Assembly: GCF_015207525.1 (NCBI RefSeq)
Contig: NZ_JADEWR010000021.1
Coordinates: 7,124 to 71,123, forward strand
Origin: Nodosilinea sp. LEGE 06152
Lineage (GTDB): Bacteria; Cyanobacteriota; Cyanobacteriia; Phormidesmidales; Phormidesmidaceae
DNA length: 64,000 nt
Reading direction: 5' to 3'
Part shown: piece after piece, positions 16,343 through 25,522 of the stretch
Layout: every line of letters starts with the position of its first letter
Position numbering within the stretch: position 1 is the first letter of the stretch
Notes under the pieces: model-generated
Database searches by the model: none
What the model was told of the DNA's origin: nothing
The model's input: only the letters and a program-made list of their open reading frames with translations
Made by a program: the position numbers and the translations under genes

Positions 16343-17275
16343 TTAGGACGGCTTAGTCAGGCTCAGCAGGCCAACGCTGACGGTGACCAGCAGCACCCCT
16401 AACCCCTGCACCAGGGAGAGCTGTTCTTGCAGTACGCCCCAGGCCAGCACTGCCGTTAGGGCCGGGTTGGCAGCACCCAGCATGGAGGCAGCGGTGGCCC
16501 CTACCACGCGAATGCCCAGGTTGTTGAGCACGTGGCCGGTGAGGGTGGCGATCGCCGACAGCAGCCCCCCCATCCACAGCGCGGGCCACAGCAGCCCCGC
16601 CAGCTCCCCCGGCCACAGCAGCAAGCACGCCGCCGACAGCACCAGCGTCACCGCAAAGCTAATAGCCGTAAAGGGCACAGGGTGAAAAGTTTCAAAGGCT
16701 TTTTGGGCGGCCACGGTGTAGAAGGCGTACACCACCCCCGAGGCCAGCCCAAAGATTACTCCCAGCCAGCTTTCGATCGCCGCCCCCGTCATGGGAATCG
16801 TCAGCGCGCTGCCCAGCAAAATCAGCGCCAAGATTGCCCAGCGGCTGGTGCTGGGGCGTTGGCCAAACCAGTACCAGTCGAGCAGGGCCGTGTAAACCGG
16901 AAAGGTAAAAAACAGGGTCAGCGCGATGCCTGCGGCAACGCGACCCACCGACACATACAGCAGCGCCAGGTACGAAAACATCAGCCCGCCGCCCGCCAGG
17001 GCCAGGTAGAGTTCACGGCGGTAGCTGGCCGAGCCTAAGCGGCGCAGGTCAGCCCACATAGCAGGGTATACCGGCGGCAGCAGCACCGCCATCAGGGGCA
17101 CCCCCACCAGCATCCGCATAAACATCAGCAAAAATGAGTTGGGCAGGGTTGGTTCTACAAAGCCGCCGGTTTCTACCAGACCCAGCAGATTAGAGGGCGT
17201 AAACAGCACCCGCGTGATCAAGTTTTGCGCACCAAAAAAAACCGTTGCCAGCAAAATTAGGACGTAGCCGAGCAT
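16343..17275 (-). CDS. EamA/DMT-family transporter
   Basis: 310 residues with ten membrane segments in two repeats of five, the EamA arrangement. The first half holds SYLALLYVSVGRVAAGIAL and LDWYWFGQRPS; the second half ends ANPALTAVLAWGVLQEQLS, the usual EamA motif near the last helices. Such proteins export or import small metabolites; the substrate cannot be read from sequence. It lies 250 bp upstream of the P450 gene on the same strand and could share its transcript, though the gap is long. Confidence 0.9.
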   Translation of the reverse strand: MLGYVLILLATVFFGAQNLITRVLFTPSNLLGLVETGGFVEPTLPNSFLLMFMRMLVGVPLMAVLLPPVYPAMWADLRRLGSASYRRELYLALAGGGLMFSYLALLYVSVGRVAAGIALTLFFTFPVYTALLDWYWFGQRPSTSRWAILALILLGSALTIPMTGAAIESWLGVIFGLASGVVYAFYTVAAQKAFETFHPVPFTAISFAVTLVLSAACLLLWPGELAGLLWPALWMGGLLSAIATLTGHVLNNLGIRVVGATAASMLGAANPALTAVLAWGVLQEQLSLVQGLGVLLVTVSVGLLSLTKPS

Positions 17276-17522
17276 GCATTTCCCTTCTTGCTATACCAAT
17301 CGTCCATGCCGCTAGCGCGGCACCCTTAGCAATAAAAACAGCCATAGCCATTCCCTGAGCGGAGTCGTTAGTGAAGCCGCCCCAAAGGGGCCAGGGATGG
17401 CCATTTTTAGAGCAAGTCCAGCTTGGGATCTGGAGTTTTTCCCGCAGGCAAAACTGCACTTCTGGACCTGGGTAAAGTTTAGGTGGGGATGGCTTTTGTC
17501 TCGTGCCCCACTGCCCAGCATT

Positions 17523-17954
17523 CTACGGCAGGCGGTAGCTGGCCACCCGCACCACCAAATCTCCCCCCTGAGGATTGTGGGTAAACACAAAGCTGCCCGC
17601 TTTGGTTTCGTGGCCCGAGAGAAAGTCGATCTGCTGCTCGCCAGTCTCGTCGTCGGTTCCCTCAAGGTTGAGTTCGGCGGTCACCTGCACCATGCGAGCA
17701 ATGCGACCGCCGGTGTTGGTAATGGCAAAGGGTACATAGTAGCGGCCATCGGTTACGCGCACCGCCTCAGACACCGTCACCGCAAAGGCGGGGGGCTGGT
17801 TTTGGTTGGTTTGCCAGTCAAACAGAATTAGCCCCACCAGCCCCAGCAAAATAACTGCGGCCGCAATAAATGTCACCCATTCGGCTGCAGAGCGCTGGGT
17901 GAAGCGTTTAGCCGCATCGGGCGGGGTGGGGCCGGGGGGGTTGGGCAAGTCCAT
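17523..17954 (-). CDS. TIGR02588-family protein
   Basis: 143 residues from the chosen ATG (MDLPNPPGPTPP). This ATG shares its A with the TAA stop of the upstream gene (TAATG), the usual sign of translational coupling; a longer frame from 18026 would run inside that gene and is unlikely. One membrane helix (EWVTFIAAAVILLGLVGLILF) is followed by a beta-rich domain (VPFAITNTGGRIARMVQVTAEL) that should lie outside the cytoplasm. The family is uncharacterised and normally sits beside TIGR02587, as here. Confidence 0.85.
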   Translation of the reverse strand: MDLPNPPGPTPPDAAKRFTQRSAAEWVTFIAAAVILLGLVGLILFDWQTNQNQPPAFAVTVSEAVRVTDGRYYVPFAITNTGGRIARMVQVTAELNLEGTDDETGEQQIDFLSGHETKAGSFVFTHNPQGGDLVVRVASYRLP

Positions 17955-18853
17955 TAGATCAGGATACGCCCTGCGGCCCCACCAATGGAGGCCGGTAGGC
18001 CCAACACTAAGATATTGCTCAGCCACTCTGACCAGGGGTCACTGGGGTTGAGCTGCTGAAACAGCACCAGCATGGCCAGCGAGGCCAGCAGCGCCACCAG
18101 GTAGGCCACTAGGGTTTCGGTAATGGGGCTAAACAGCAGACCCCGCTGCCGCCGCTCGGCGCGATCGGTAAAGCCCGAGGCAAACACAATGGCATAGGAG
18201 AGGCCCAGGGAGGCGGCCATAATCAGCAGCAGCCACAGGGGCGGCAGGGCGGCGGCCAGCAGGGGCACCTCTTCGGTGGGGGCAATGCTAAAGGCAATCA
18301 GCACCGCACCAATTAGGGCGGCATCGAAATCGACCAGGGCATCGCGCAGGTTGCTCAGGGTGGGGGAAACCAGCCGAGGCGATAGGGGGGCCGTAGTACG
18401 GCGATCGCGGCCCTGCTTGCCCTGCAGCGTCGAGCGCGCCAGGGCTACCCCTAGGGCAAAGGGCACCGCCTCAAACACCACCTTGCCCAGCACCTCTGAC
18501 AGGGGCGTAGCCAGGGTAATGCGCCGCAGCAGCACCAGGGCCAGCGTTGCGCATACCACCCCAATGGCAACTGCTTCAATGCTTTCGAGTAGAGCCTCCA
18601 GGGGATGCAGGCTGAGGGTCTGCCGGAACCCTTCGACCTGGGTGAGCAGCCCTACCCCCACCAGGGTAGCTCCCAGCACCACCAGCAGCCAAAGGGGGTC
18701 GGTGGCCGCCCCAATCGACCACACCTCGACGGTGTACAGCAGCGGAATGCCAAACAAAAAGCCGCCCACTGCACCCTGCAAAATCGCCTGAAATTCGCCC
18801 AGCCAGATATTGGCCTCCGGGTGGGAAACGGTTTCTGGGGTGGAGGTGGCCAT
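17954..18853 (-). CDS. TIGR02587-family integral membrane protein
   Basis: 299 residues with about seven or eight membrane segments. It matches the uncharacterised TIGR02587 family, with the motif FQAILQGAVGGFLFGIPLLY near the start and SIAPTEEVPLLAAALPPLW in the middle. It begins at an ATG with a well-placed GAGG. It is followed without a gap by its usual partner TIGR02588. The pair probably forms one membrane complex. No function is known to me. Confidence 0.88.
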   Translation of the reverse strand: MATSTPETVSHPEANIWLGEFQAILQGAVGGFLFGIPLLYTVEVWSIGAATDPLWLLVVLGATLVGVGLLTQVEGFRQTLSLHPLEALLESIEAVAIGVVCATLALVLLRRITLATPLSEVLGKVVFEAVPFALGVALARSTLQGKQGRDRRTTAPLSPRLVSPTLSNLRDALVDFDAALIGAVLIAFSIAPTEEVPLLAAALPPLWLLLIMAASLGLSYAIVFASGFTDRAERRQRGLLFSPITETLVAYLVALLASLAMLVLFQQLNPSDPWSEWLSNILVLGLPASIGGAAGRILI

Positions 18854-19075
18854 CGTGGAGACCTCAGGTTTAAGGCGGCAGGGAGTCCCTTACCTAGAGC
18901 ATATCAAGGGCTGCAGCGATCGCGGCTAGCCCATTCCAAAGCCCTTCGCCGCCTGGGTCATTCCGAAACCTTAGGAAAATCTCTAGTATTGCTGGGGTTC
19001 GACCAAATGCCCGCTAGCGTGAACAGGACAACCGTGACGACACGACCACCCCTAGTGCATTGCAAGGATCGTTCT

Positions 19076-19507
19076 ATGACCCAAGCTAAATCAGGCGACA
19101 GCGTTGCCATTCACTATACTGGCAGGCTTGAAGACGGCACCGTATTTGACTCATCACGCGATCGCGACCCCCTCGAGTTTGCCATCGGCAGTGGCGAGGT
19201 GATTCCGGGTTTTGAGGCAGCGGTGGTGGGCATGACCCCCGGCGACGCCAAGACCGAGGTGATTCCGGCCGACAAGGCCTACGGACCCCATCGGGAAGAA
19301 ATGGTAATGGTGGTCGAGCGCCACCACATTCCTGACGATATTCCGCTGGATGTCGGCCAGCAGCTGCAAATTCAAGGGCCCCAGGGCCAGATTGTGCCCG
19401 TGATGGTAACCGATCTCTCTGAGGCCGATGTCACCCTCGATGCCAATCATCCCCTGGCAGGAGAAACCCTCATTTTTGACATTGAGCTGGTGGCAATTCA
19501 GGCCTAA
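19076..19507 (+). CDS. FKBP-type peptidyl-prolyl isomerase, SlyD-like
   Basis: 143 residues. Signatures: VAIHYTGRLEDGTVFDSS, then IGSGEVIPGFEAAVVGM, the FKBP substrate cleft, followed by an insert-in-flap segment (about residues 70-120) as in SlyD. The His-rich tail of E. coli SlyD is absent. It catalyses proline isomerisation and acts as a cytosolic chaperone. The ATG has AAGGA eight bases upstream; the frame stays open further upstream but has no plausible earlier start. A strong terminator follows the gene. Confidence 0.93.
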   Translation: MTQAKSGDSVAIHYTGRLEDGTVFDSSRDRDPLEFAIGSGEVIPGFEAAVVGMTPGDAKTEVIPADKAYGPHREEMVMVVERHHIPDDIPLDVGQQLQIQGPQGQIVPVMVTDLSEADVTLDANHPLAGETLIFDIELVAIQA

Positions 19508-19556
19508 GACCTGGCCCAATCCCTATCCAAAGGCTTACTTCGAGCAGCTATTTGCC

Positions 19557-19588
19557 CTATCCCCCTCCACCCCAGGGGGATAGTTTTT
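19557..19588 (+). terminator. Rho-independent terminator after the FKBP gene
   Basis: Ten-base perfect stem CTATCCCCCT / AGGGGGATAG with a 7-nt loop, followed directly by TTTTT. Confidence 0.9.
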
Positions 19589-19640
19589 AGCAGGGGTGGC
19601 GATTTATGATGCCAAAGGCCTTTAACCCCCAAGGAGCCCC

Positions 19641-20240
19641 ATGGCCTACGAATTGCCCCCCCTGCCCTACGCCTACGATGCTCTAGACCCCTATATCTCT
19701 AAGAGCACGCTGGAATTTCACCACGATAAGCACCACGCCGCCTACGTTAGCAAGTACAACGATGGCGTTAAAGGCACTGACCTCGACAGTAAACCTATTG
19801 AGGAAGTGATTAAGGCGATCGCCGGTGACAGCTCCAAGCAGGGTCTGTTTAACAACGGTGCCCAAGCCTGGAACCACACCTTTTACTGGAACTCGATGAA
19901 GCCCGGCGGCGGCGGTACTCCCTCTGGCGACCTGGCCAGCAAAATTGACGCCGACTTTGGCAGCTTTGACAAATTTGCCGAAGAATTTAAGACCGCTGGG
20001 GCTACCCAGTTTGGCAGCGGCTGGGCCTGGCTGGTGCTCGACAACGGCACCCTTAAGGTGACCAAAACCGCCAACGCCGACAACCCCCTCCCCGCCAATC
20101 AGGTGCCTCTGCTCACTATGGATGTCTGGGAGCACGCCTACTACCTCGACTACCAAAACAAGCGCCCCGACTACATTGAGACCTTCCTAAAGAATGTCGT
20201 GAATTGGGATTTTGCCGCCAGCAACCTCGCCGCTGCGTAG
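19641..20240 (+). CDS. sodB: Superoxide dismutase (Fe type)
   Basis: 199 residues. Metal ligands are visible in FHHDKHHAAYV, NHTFYWNSM and the C-terminal DVWEHAYYLDYQNKRPDY. The active-site glutamine in NNGAQAWNHTFYW is at the position typical of iron enzymes. There is no signal peptide, so it is cytosolic, where it converts superoxide to hydrogen peroxide and oxygen. The ATG has AAGGAG upstream. It is monocistronic, bounded by terminators on both sides. Confidence 0.97.
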   Translation: MAYELPPLPYAYDALDPYISKSTLEFHHDKHHAAYVSKYNDGVKGTDLDSKPIEEVIKAIAGDSSKQGLFNNGAQAWNHTFYWNSMKPGGGGTPSGDLASKIDADFGSFDKFAEEFKTAGATQFGSGWAWLVLDNGTLKVTKTANADNPLPANQVPLLTMDVWEHAYYLDYQNKRPDYIETFLKNVVNWDFAASNLAAA

Positions 20241-20276
20241 TTTGGCGATGACCGTCAGTCGTGCTCCGCGACTCAT

Positions 20277-20305
20277 AGAGGTGAGCCGTAGCTCACCTCT
20301 TTTTT
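20277..20305 (+). terminator. Rho-independent terminator after sodB
   Basis: Ten-base stem AGAGGTGAGC / GCTCACCTCT with a CGTA loop, followed by a run of T. Confidence 0.93.
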
Positions 20306-20356
20306 ATTTAAGGTCGTCCCTAACCCCTACGCCTTAAACCTCACGCCCTTCCCCCT

Positions 20357-20599
20357 ATGCTGTTTGCCGACCCTGACTATCCCCACGTCGTGCTGTCGTT
20401 TACCTACCGAGGTTTCTTCCTGGAGCTTGACCAGAGCATTGAAGGTGGAGTGCCGATATATGCCGTTTGGGCCACGCACGATCGCGGCTGTGCCGTGGCG
20501 GTACCTGGGGTTGTCAGCCGCACCGAGGCAATTTATAAAGCCAAGCGCTGGGTCGACCAACGGCTTAAGCCACCGGGTGAGGCCGGTAGTAGGTTGTAG
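20357..20599 (+). CDS. Small conserved-looking protein
   Basis: 80 residues, no recognised domain. The sequence is compact and protein-like (PHVVLSFTYRGFFLELDQS, then a Trp/Lys-rich tail AIYKAKRWVDQRLK) rather than low-complexity, and it resembles short hypothetical proteins I associate with cyanobacteria. No strong ribosome-binding site precedes the ATG. The last 35 bp overlap the end of the convergent sensor gene. A cytoplasmic protein of unknown function is the most that can be said. Confidence 0.55.
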   Translation: MLFADPDYPHVVLSFTYRGFFLELDQSIEGGVPIYAVWATHDRGCAVAVPGVVSRTEAIYKAKRWVDQRLKPPGEAGSRL

Positions 20600-23500
20600 C
20601 CTGGGCCAGCCAGCTATCGACTTCGGCGGCGGGCTGAGGTCTGCCAAACCAGTAGCCCTGGCCACAGTCGCAGCCAAGTCGCTTGAGGGCGCTGACCTGC
20701 TCCGAGGTTTCAATGCCTTCGGCGATCGCCCTAAAGCCCAGCTGCCGCCCCAGGTTAATAATGGTGTGCACAATTTTTTCGTGGCTGAGGCTGGTTTCCA
20801 TCTGGCTGACAAAGGAGCGATCGATCTTGAGGCTGGTGATGGGGAAGCGGTACAGGTAGCTCAGCGACGAGTAGCCGGTGCCAAAGTCATCAATGCTGAG
20901 GGCAATACCCCGCTGGCGCAAGCCGTTGAGCACCGTAATGGTGTCGTCGATGTTGTCGATCAGCATGCTTTCGGTGATCTCTAGCACCAGGCTGCGGGGC
21001 GAGAGATTGGCATTGTGCAGCACCTCATCGACTCGCTCCAAAAGACCATTGCTGTGCAGCTGCAGCGCCGACAGGTTGACGCTGACCGTCAGCCCCAGGG
21101 CCTGGGAGTAGGTGCGCTGCCAGGCGGCCATTTGGCTACAGGCTAGCTCCAGCAGCCTGTAGCTGAGGGGCACAATCAGCCCGGTTTCTTCGGCCACAGA
21201 AATAAATTCACCGGGCATCACCAGGCCCCGCTGGGGGTGCTGCCAGCGCACCAGGGCCTCAAACCCTCTAACCTCAGCCGTTTGCAGGTCAATAATGGGC
21301 TGGTAGTAAAGCACAAACTCTTCGGGGTGGTTCAGCAGGGCGCGGCGCAGTTCGGTTTCGAGGGTAAGTCGGGCGATCGCGCGATCGTGCATACCGCGGT
21401 CAAAGACCTGGTAGCCGTCACGCCCCCCGGCTTTGGCCCGGTACATGGCCGTATCGGCATCGCGAATCAGGTCGGAGGCCGACTGGTAGTGGGCAGCGCC
21501 CATCACCAACCCCAGGCTGACCGTGGCAAACATCTGGTGGCTGCTGAGCTGAAAGGGCTGGCGCAGCATCTCCAAAATCTGCTCGGCTATGGCCTGGGCC
21601 TGATCAAAACTGTCAATATCCTCCAGCAGCACCACAAATTCATCGCCCCCCAGGCGCACCGCCAGGTCGGTCGATCGCAGCACAGCCATCAGCCGACTGG
21701 CCACCTCCATCAGCAGCTCATCGCCAATCAGGTGGCCCAGGCTGTCGTTGACCACCTTAAAGTGGTCAATATCTAAGAACAGCAGGGCAAAGCGGTAGCT
21801 GCTATCGCTTTGGGCGTGCAGCAGGGCGGTTTCTAGCCGCTCCTGGAGCTGCTTGCGGTTGGGCAGCCCCGTCAGGCTGTCGTGGCAGGCGTCGTGCTCA
21901 AGCTGGCGGCGCATTCTCACCTGGTCGGTGACATCGCGAGAGGCGGTCTGAAGCTGCACCACCGCGCCAGCGGCATCGACAATGGGCCGCGTAAACGTCT
22001 CCAGCCAAATATAGTAGCCCTGGCGGTGGCGCATGCGGCAGACCACGGGCTGTAGGGTCAGGGGCTGGCCTTCGGCAGGTGGATGCAGGTAGCGCTGACA
22101 TTCCGAGAGGTCGTCGGGGTGCACCAGGGTACAGGGATGTAGACCCATCAACGATTCGGGAGTGTAGCCCAGCAGCCACTGCGCTGAGGGGCTGACGTAG
22201 AGGTAGGTGCCGTCGAGGCTGTGCAGACAAACCAAATCGCTCATGTTCTCGGCCATCAGGCGAAAGAGGGCAGCCTGCTGCTGAATTTCAGCGTTGGCAC
22301 GCTCAACATCGGCTTTAGAGCGCTGCAGGTCGCTAAACGACGCCTCTAACCGTGCCGCCATGCTGTTAAAGGCCTGGGCCAGCCCCTCTAGCTCCTGCAT
22401 ACCAGTCGGGCCGATCTCCTGGTTGAGGTGGCCGTCAGCAATGGCCTGCGAGGCTGAGCTAAAGGCATTTAGGGGCCGAGTAATCCAGCGGCTGGTGTAG
22501 AGGCCAGAGGCGATCGCACCGGCCAGCGCCAGGGCACACAGGGCGATCGTATTGCGGCGACTGGCCTGAATCTGAGCCATAAAGTCGTCTTCGGGCATGA
22601 GCACCACAATCAGCCAGTCGAGCCCGTAGTCGTCGCTAACGGTAGCCACCTGCATAAACTGGCGCTTGCGATCGAGCTTAAACTCAGTCTGCTGGGGCTG
22701 AATGCGGCGACCATCGCCCCCCGACTGGTTGAGCAGCAGTTGGGCACTGGCCCGAATCAGAGGGTCCGAGCTCGTCACCGCGTAGGACCGCTGCGGGCGA
22801 CCGTCAACCACCTTGTAGGGGGCGATCGTTGAGGTCGCCACCAGCAGGCCCGATCGCTCCATAATGAACGCCTGCCCGTGCTCACTAATCGGCATTTCCC
22901 GCAAAAAGCGGCTGATGTGGGTGAGGAAGAAATTATTGCCCAGCACGCCAAGCAGCTTGCCGCTGTCGTCATACACCGGTCTAGATGACGAAATCGCCAG
23001 CACGGGCAGGGCATGGTACGGAAAAATTTCGCCCCACACCGGGCCTTTCGCCTGCACCGCCGCCCGGTACCAGGGTCGGGTTAACGTACTCCAGTCGGGC
23101 GTCGACTGCACCAGTTCAGCGGGCTGCCCTGTGGCTACATCTACCTCCAAAAACTGAATGTGGTTGTCTAGGGAAGGGCCACCGCGCATCAGCTGGTGAG
23201 CCTGCTGGCCCAAAATCGTGTGGCCCACAAACTCGCCGTTGGCCTGACCCCAAAAAATGGAGTCAATATAGCCAAATCGCTGCGACTGCCGCATGAAGTG
23301 GCGAAATAGATCTGCTTCATTGGTTGGGTCAATCTGGCCCAGGGTAATGGCATCGTAGTTGAGCTGGTTGACCAGATGGGAGGTGGCCAAAAACTGCTCG
23401 AGTTTGTAGTCAATGTGGTGCGAGACCGCATCGCGCAGCTGGCTGGCCACCTGGTTCACCGCCCGCTGCCCCTGGCGCATCGACAGCCACCCCGCGAGCC

Positions 23501-23606
23501 CTACCGCCACCGACACCTGCAGCACAAAGGGCACCACAATCAGCAGCCGCAGCGGAATGTGGCTCAACGCACCTCGGTTTGGCACTGTAGGAAAACGATG
23601 CCCCAT
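20565..23606 (-). CDS. Membrane sensor with Cache, HAMP, PAS, GGDEF and EAL domains
   Basis: 1013 residues. Order: membrane helix (about 17-38), periplasmic dCache-like sensor (about 45-345), second helix (about 350-372), HAMP (about 372-425), PAS (about 455-575), GGDEF (about 585-750), EAL (about 765-1010). The cyclase site LGGDEFVVL is intact, with an RxxD inhibition site (RSTD) five residues upstream. The phosphodiesterase site is also intact (EALVRW, NLSALQL, EITES, DDFGTGYSSL, LKIDRSF). The protein can in principle both make and break cyclic di-GMP in response to an external ligand. Its 3' end overlaps the small gene at 20357-20599. Confidence 0.95.
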   Translation of the reverse strand: MGHRFPTVPNRGALSHIPLRLLIVVPFVLQVSVAVGLAGWLSMRQGQRAVNQVASQLRDAVSHHIDYKLEQFLATSHLVNQLNYDAITLGQIDPTNEADLFRHFMRQSQRFGYIDSIFWGQANGEFVGHTILGQQAHQLMRGGPSLDNHIQFLEVDVATGQPAELVQSTPDWSTLTRPWYRAAVQAKGPVWGEIFPYHALPVLAISSSRPVYDDSGKLLGVLGNNFFLTHISRFLREMPISEHGQAFIMERSGLLVATSTIAPYKVVDGRPQRSYAVTSSDPLIRASAQLLLNQSGGDGRRIQPQQTEFKLDRKRQFMQVATVSDDYGLDWLIVVLMPEDDFMAQIQASRRNTIALCALALAGAIASGLYTSRWITRPLNAFSSASQAIADGHLNQEIGPTGMQELEGLAQAFNSMAARLEASFSDLQRSKADVERANAEIQQQAALFRLMAENMSDLVCLHSLDGTYLYVSPSAQWLLGYTPESLMGLHPCTLVHPDDLSECQRYLHPPAEGQPLTLQPVVCRMRHRQGYYIWLETFTRPIVDAAGAVVQLQTASRDVTDQVRMRRQLEHDACHDSLTGLPNRKQLQERLETALLHAQSDSSYRFALLFLDIDHFKVVNDSLGHLIGDELLMEVASRLMAVLRSTDLAVRLGGDEFVVLLEDIDSFDQAQAIAEQILEMLRQPFQLSSHQMFATVSLGLVMGAAHYQSASDLIRDADTAMYRAKAGGRDGYQVFDRGMHDRAIARLTLETELRRALLNHPEEFVLYYQPIIDLQTAEVRGFEALVRWQHPQRGLVMPGEFISVAEETGLIVPLSYRLLELACSQMAAWQRTYSQALGLTVSVNLSALQLHSNGLLERVDEVLHNANLSPRSLVLEITESMLIDNIDDTITVLNGLRQRGIALSIDDFGTGYSSLSYLYRFPITSLKIDRSFVSQMETSLSHEKIVHTIINLGRQLGFRAIAEGIETSEQVSALKRLGCDCGQGYWFGRPQPAAEVDSWLAQATTYYRPHPVA

Positions 23607-23715
23607 GTAGCAGGTAATACCAACAACCTTATTAGTATTCCTGTCTAGGGCTCAAACTAAGCCTCCGACATCACATTTAATGAAAAAGAAGCCAACTGGT
23701 CTCCGCCTGCCTCGC

Positions 23716-24906
23716 CTAACGCTGGCTCAAACGCGCCGCCACAAACGCTTCTAGCCGATCCATACCCTCTAGAATGGTCTCCATGTCGGTAGCGTAGGAA
23801 ATCCGAATGGTGCCCTCCGAGCCAAAGGCAATGCCGGGAATAGCGGCTACGTATTTTTCATCCAGCAGCTGGGTACAAAAGTTGAGGGAGGGCATACCCA
23901 GAGCGCTGACATCGACGTAGAGATAAAATGCGCCTTCGGGTTCGCCGCAGCTGAGACCGCTAATAGCCCGACAGCGATCGATAATGGCCTGCCGCCGCTC
24001 GGCAAAGGCTCGGCCCATGGTGGCCACGCAGTCCTGGGGGCCTTCGAGGGCTGCGATCGCGCCGTACTGGGCAAAGGTACATACATTCGAGGTGCTGTGG
24101 CTCTGCAGGGTGCCAACCGCTTTAATCAGCTCCGCTGGCCCAGCCAGGTAGCCCACCCGCCACCCGGTCATTGAGTAAGCCTTAGCAAAGCCGTTGCTAA
24201 TAATGGTGTGCTCAAACGCCTCGGGCGACACCGCTCCAATGCTCAGGTGGGTGGCTCCGTCGTAGAGAATTTTTTCGTAGATTTCGTCAGATACCACCCA
24301 GATATCGGCCTCAACGACCACCGCTGCCAGGGCCGCGAGTTCATCGGGCGGGTAGACCATCCCGGTTGGGTTGGAGGGGCTGTTGAGAATAAACAGCTTG
24401 GTCTTAGGGGTAATGGCCTGGCGCAGCTGCGCTGGGGTAATGCGGTAGTTTTGCTCAGCCGTGGTGGGCACTATGACTGGCGTTCCCCCCGCCAGCTTGA
24501 CCATTTCGGGGTAGCTCAGCCAGTAGGGGGCCGGAATAATCACCTCGTCGCCGGGTTCAATCAGGGCCATCATCAGGCCGTAGAGGGAGTGCTTGCCGCC
24601 GTTGGTGACAATGACATTCTCGGGGCCGTAGCAGAGGCCATTGTCCTGCTGTAGCTTGTGGGCGATCGCCTGTTTTAGCGCCGGTTCACCCGCCGCTGGG
24701 CCGTAGCGCGTTTTGCCCGCATCAAGGGCCGCTTTGGCCGCCGCCTTAATGTGGTCGGGGGTATCAAAATCGGGCTCTCCGGCGCTAAAGCTGCATACCG
24801 GCAACCCCTCTGCCTTCATGGCCTTGGCCCGGGCCGAAATCGCCAGAGTCATAGAAGGAGTTACACAGGTTACACGGTTTGCCAGGGCTAATGGGGGCAC
24901 GGCCAT
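23716..24906 (-). CDS. aspC: Aspartate aminotransferase, class I/II PLP enzyme
   Basis: 396 residues. Motifs: FSAGEPDFDTPDHI near the start, the PLP-contacting NSPSNPTGMVYP, the PLP-lysine segment SNGFAKAYSMTGWRVGYLAGP, and a C-terminal GSEGTIRISYATDM holding the substrate arginine. It transfers the amino group between aspartate and 2-oxoglutarate; relatives may also act on prephenate. It is cytosolic. The gene stands alone and is divergent from patX across 616 bp. Confidence 0.93.
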   Translation of the reverse strand: MAVPPLALANRVTCVTPSMTLAISARAKAMKAEGLPVCSFSAGEPDFDTPDHIKAAAKAALDAGKTRYGPAAGEPALKQAIAHKLQQDNGLCYGPENVIVTNGGKHSLYGLMMALIEPGDEVIIPAPYWLSYPEMVKLAGGTPVIVPTTAEQNYRITPAQLRQAITPKTKLFILNSPSNPTGMVYPPDELAALAAVVVEADIWVVSDEIYEKILYDGATHLSIGAVSPEAFEHTIISNGFAKAYSMTGWRVGYLAGPAELIKAVGTLQSHSTSNVCTFAQYGAIAALEGPQDCVATMGRAFAERRQAIIDRCRAISGLSCGEPEGAFYLYVDVSALGMPSLNFCTQLLDEKYVAAIPGIAFGSEGTIRISYATDMETILEGMDRLEAFVAARLSQR

Positions 24907-25334
24907 ACCTCAACGAACATTGGCTAAAGGCTGCCCCCAAACGGCGCGTCAGGAGACCATGCCTCAACTCTAAACTCAGGCCTGCAACCAGGTCTGAACT
25001 CAGTTACACAAACACATTCCCCATAGATTAGATCGTTTAGTCGGTTATGACTATTGCAGCCAGGGGTTTTTCCGCGATCGCAGACATTTGTTTAAGCCAC
25101 ACCCTAGGGTGCGTGATCAATTTTGGCGAAAATCCTTATTTCTATCAGCGTTGCCATGGCCAACCCAGAAACAGGCCAGGAGCTGTCACTGCCGTTCTTG
25201 GGACATCAACCGTTGATTGATGACAGCCCCTGAGCCTTTTTCCCTGCGATCGCCCGCCTCATTTTTAAAGGTTCAGTGAACATTCTGCGATCGCCACGGC
25301 GGCTTTTAGCCCTCGCTGGCAGCCTGGCCTCGAC

Positions 25335-25369
25335 TTCACCCCGTCCCTAACCCCTGCAGATAGGGTGAA
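25335..25369. promoter_or_regulatory. Inverted repeat upstream of the patX-like gene
   Basis: Seven-base arms TTCACCC (25335-25341) and GGGTGAA (25363-25369), separated by 21 bp. The spacer contains CTAACCCCT, which equals the right half of the HetR-binding palindrome described upstream of hetP in Anabaena; the left half is not present. It may be an operator, but the evidence is weak. Confidence 0.35.
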
Positions 25370-25400
25370 TTCAGCCATTTGAGCGTGCTCCTCTAACGAG

Positions 25401-25450
25401 GGTAAATCCGTGCCGAGGACTACTAATCTTTCAAAATCCGCAGATTTACC
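25401..25450. promoter_or_regulatory. Second inverted repeat upstream of the patX-like gene
   Basis: Arms GGTAAATC (25401-25408) and GATTTACC (25443-25450). Next to the right arm lies a smaller nested repeat AAATCCGCAGATTT. It ends about 70 bp before the patX start, a position that suits an operator or promoter element. Confidence 0.4.
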
Positions 25451-25522
25451 GATAAAGATTTTCCTGACTGACGGTGCACAGGTTTGTAACTAGGACTAGA
25501 AGCGCTAACAAGGCCACGTCCT

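Larger units (their letters stand above)
24907..25522. promoter_or_regulatory. Long regulatory spacer between aspC and the patX-like gene
   Basis: 616 bp without a convincing gene. The left end should hold the aspC promoter and the right end the patX promoter. Two inverted repeats lie in the right part and are listed separately. An AAGG nine bases before 25523 serves as ribosome-binding site for patX. Confidence 0.55.

Noticed and set aside
18605..19075. Upstream extension of the FKBP frame
   Set aside because: It runs antisense through the TIGR02587 gene, and the family N-terminus begins at 19076, just after an AAGGA site.
25156..25233. 25-codon frame between aspC and the patX-like gene (MANPETGQELSLPFLGHQPL...)
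   Set aside because: No ribosome-binding site precedes it and it has no recognisable features; chance is more likely.
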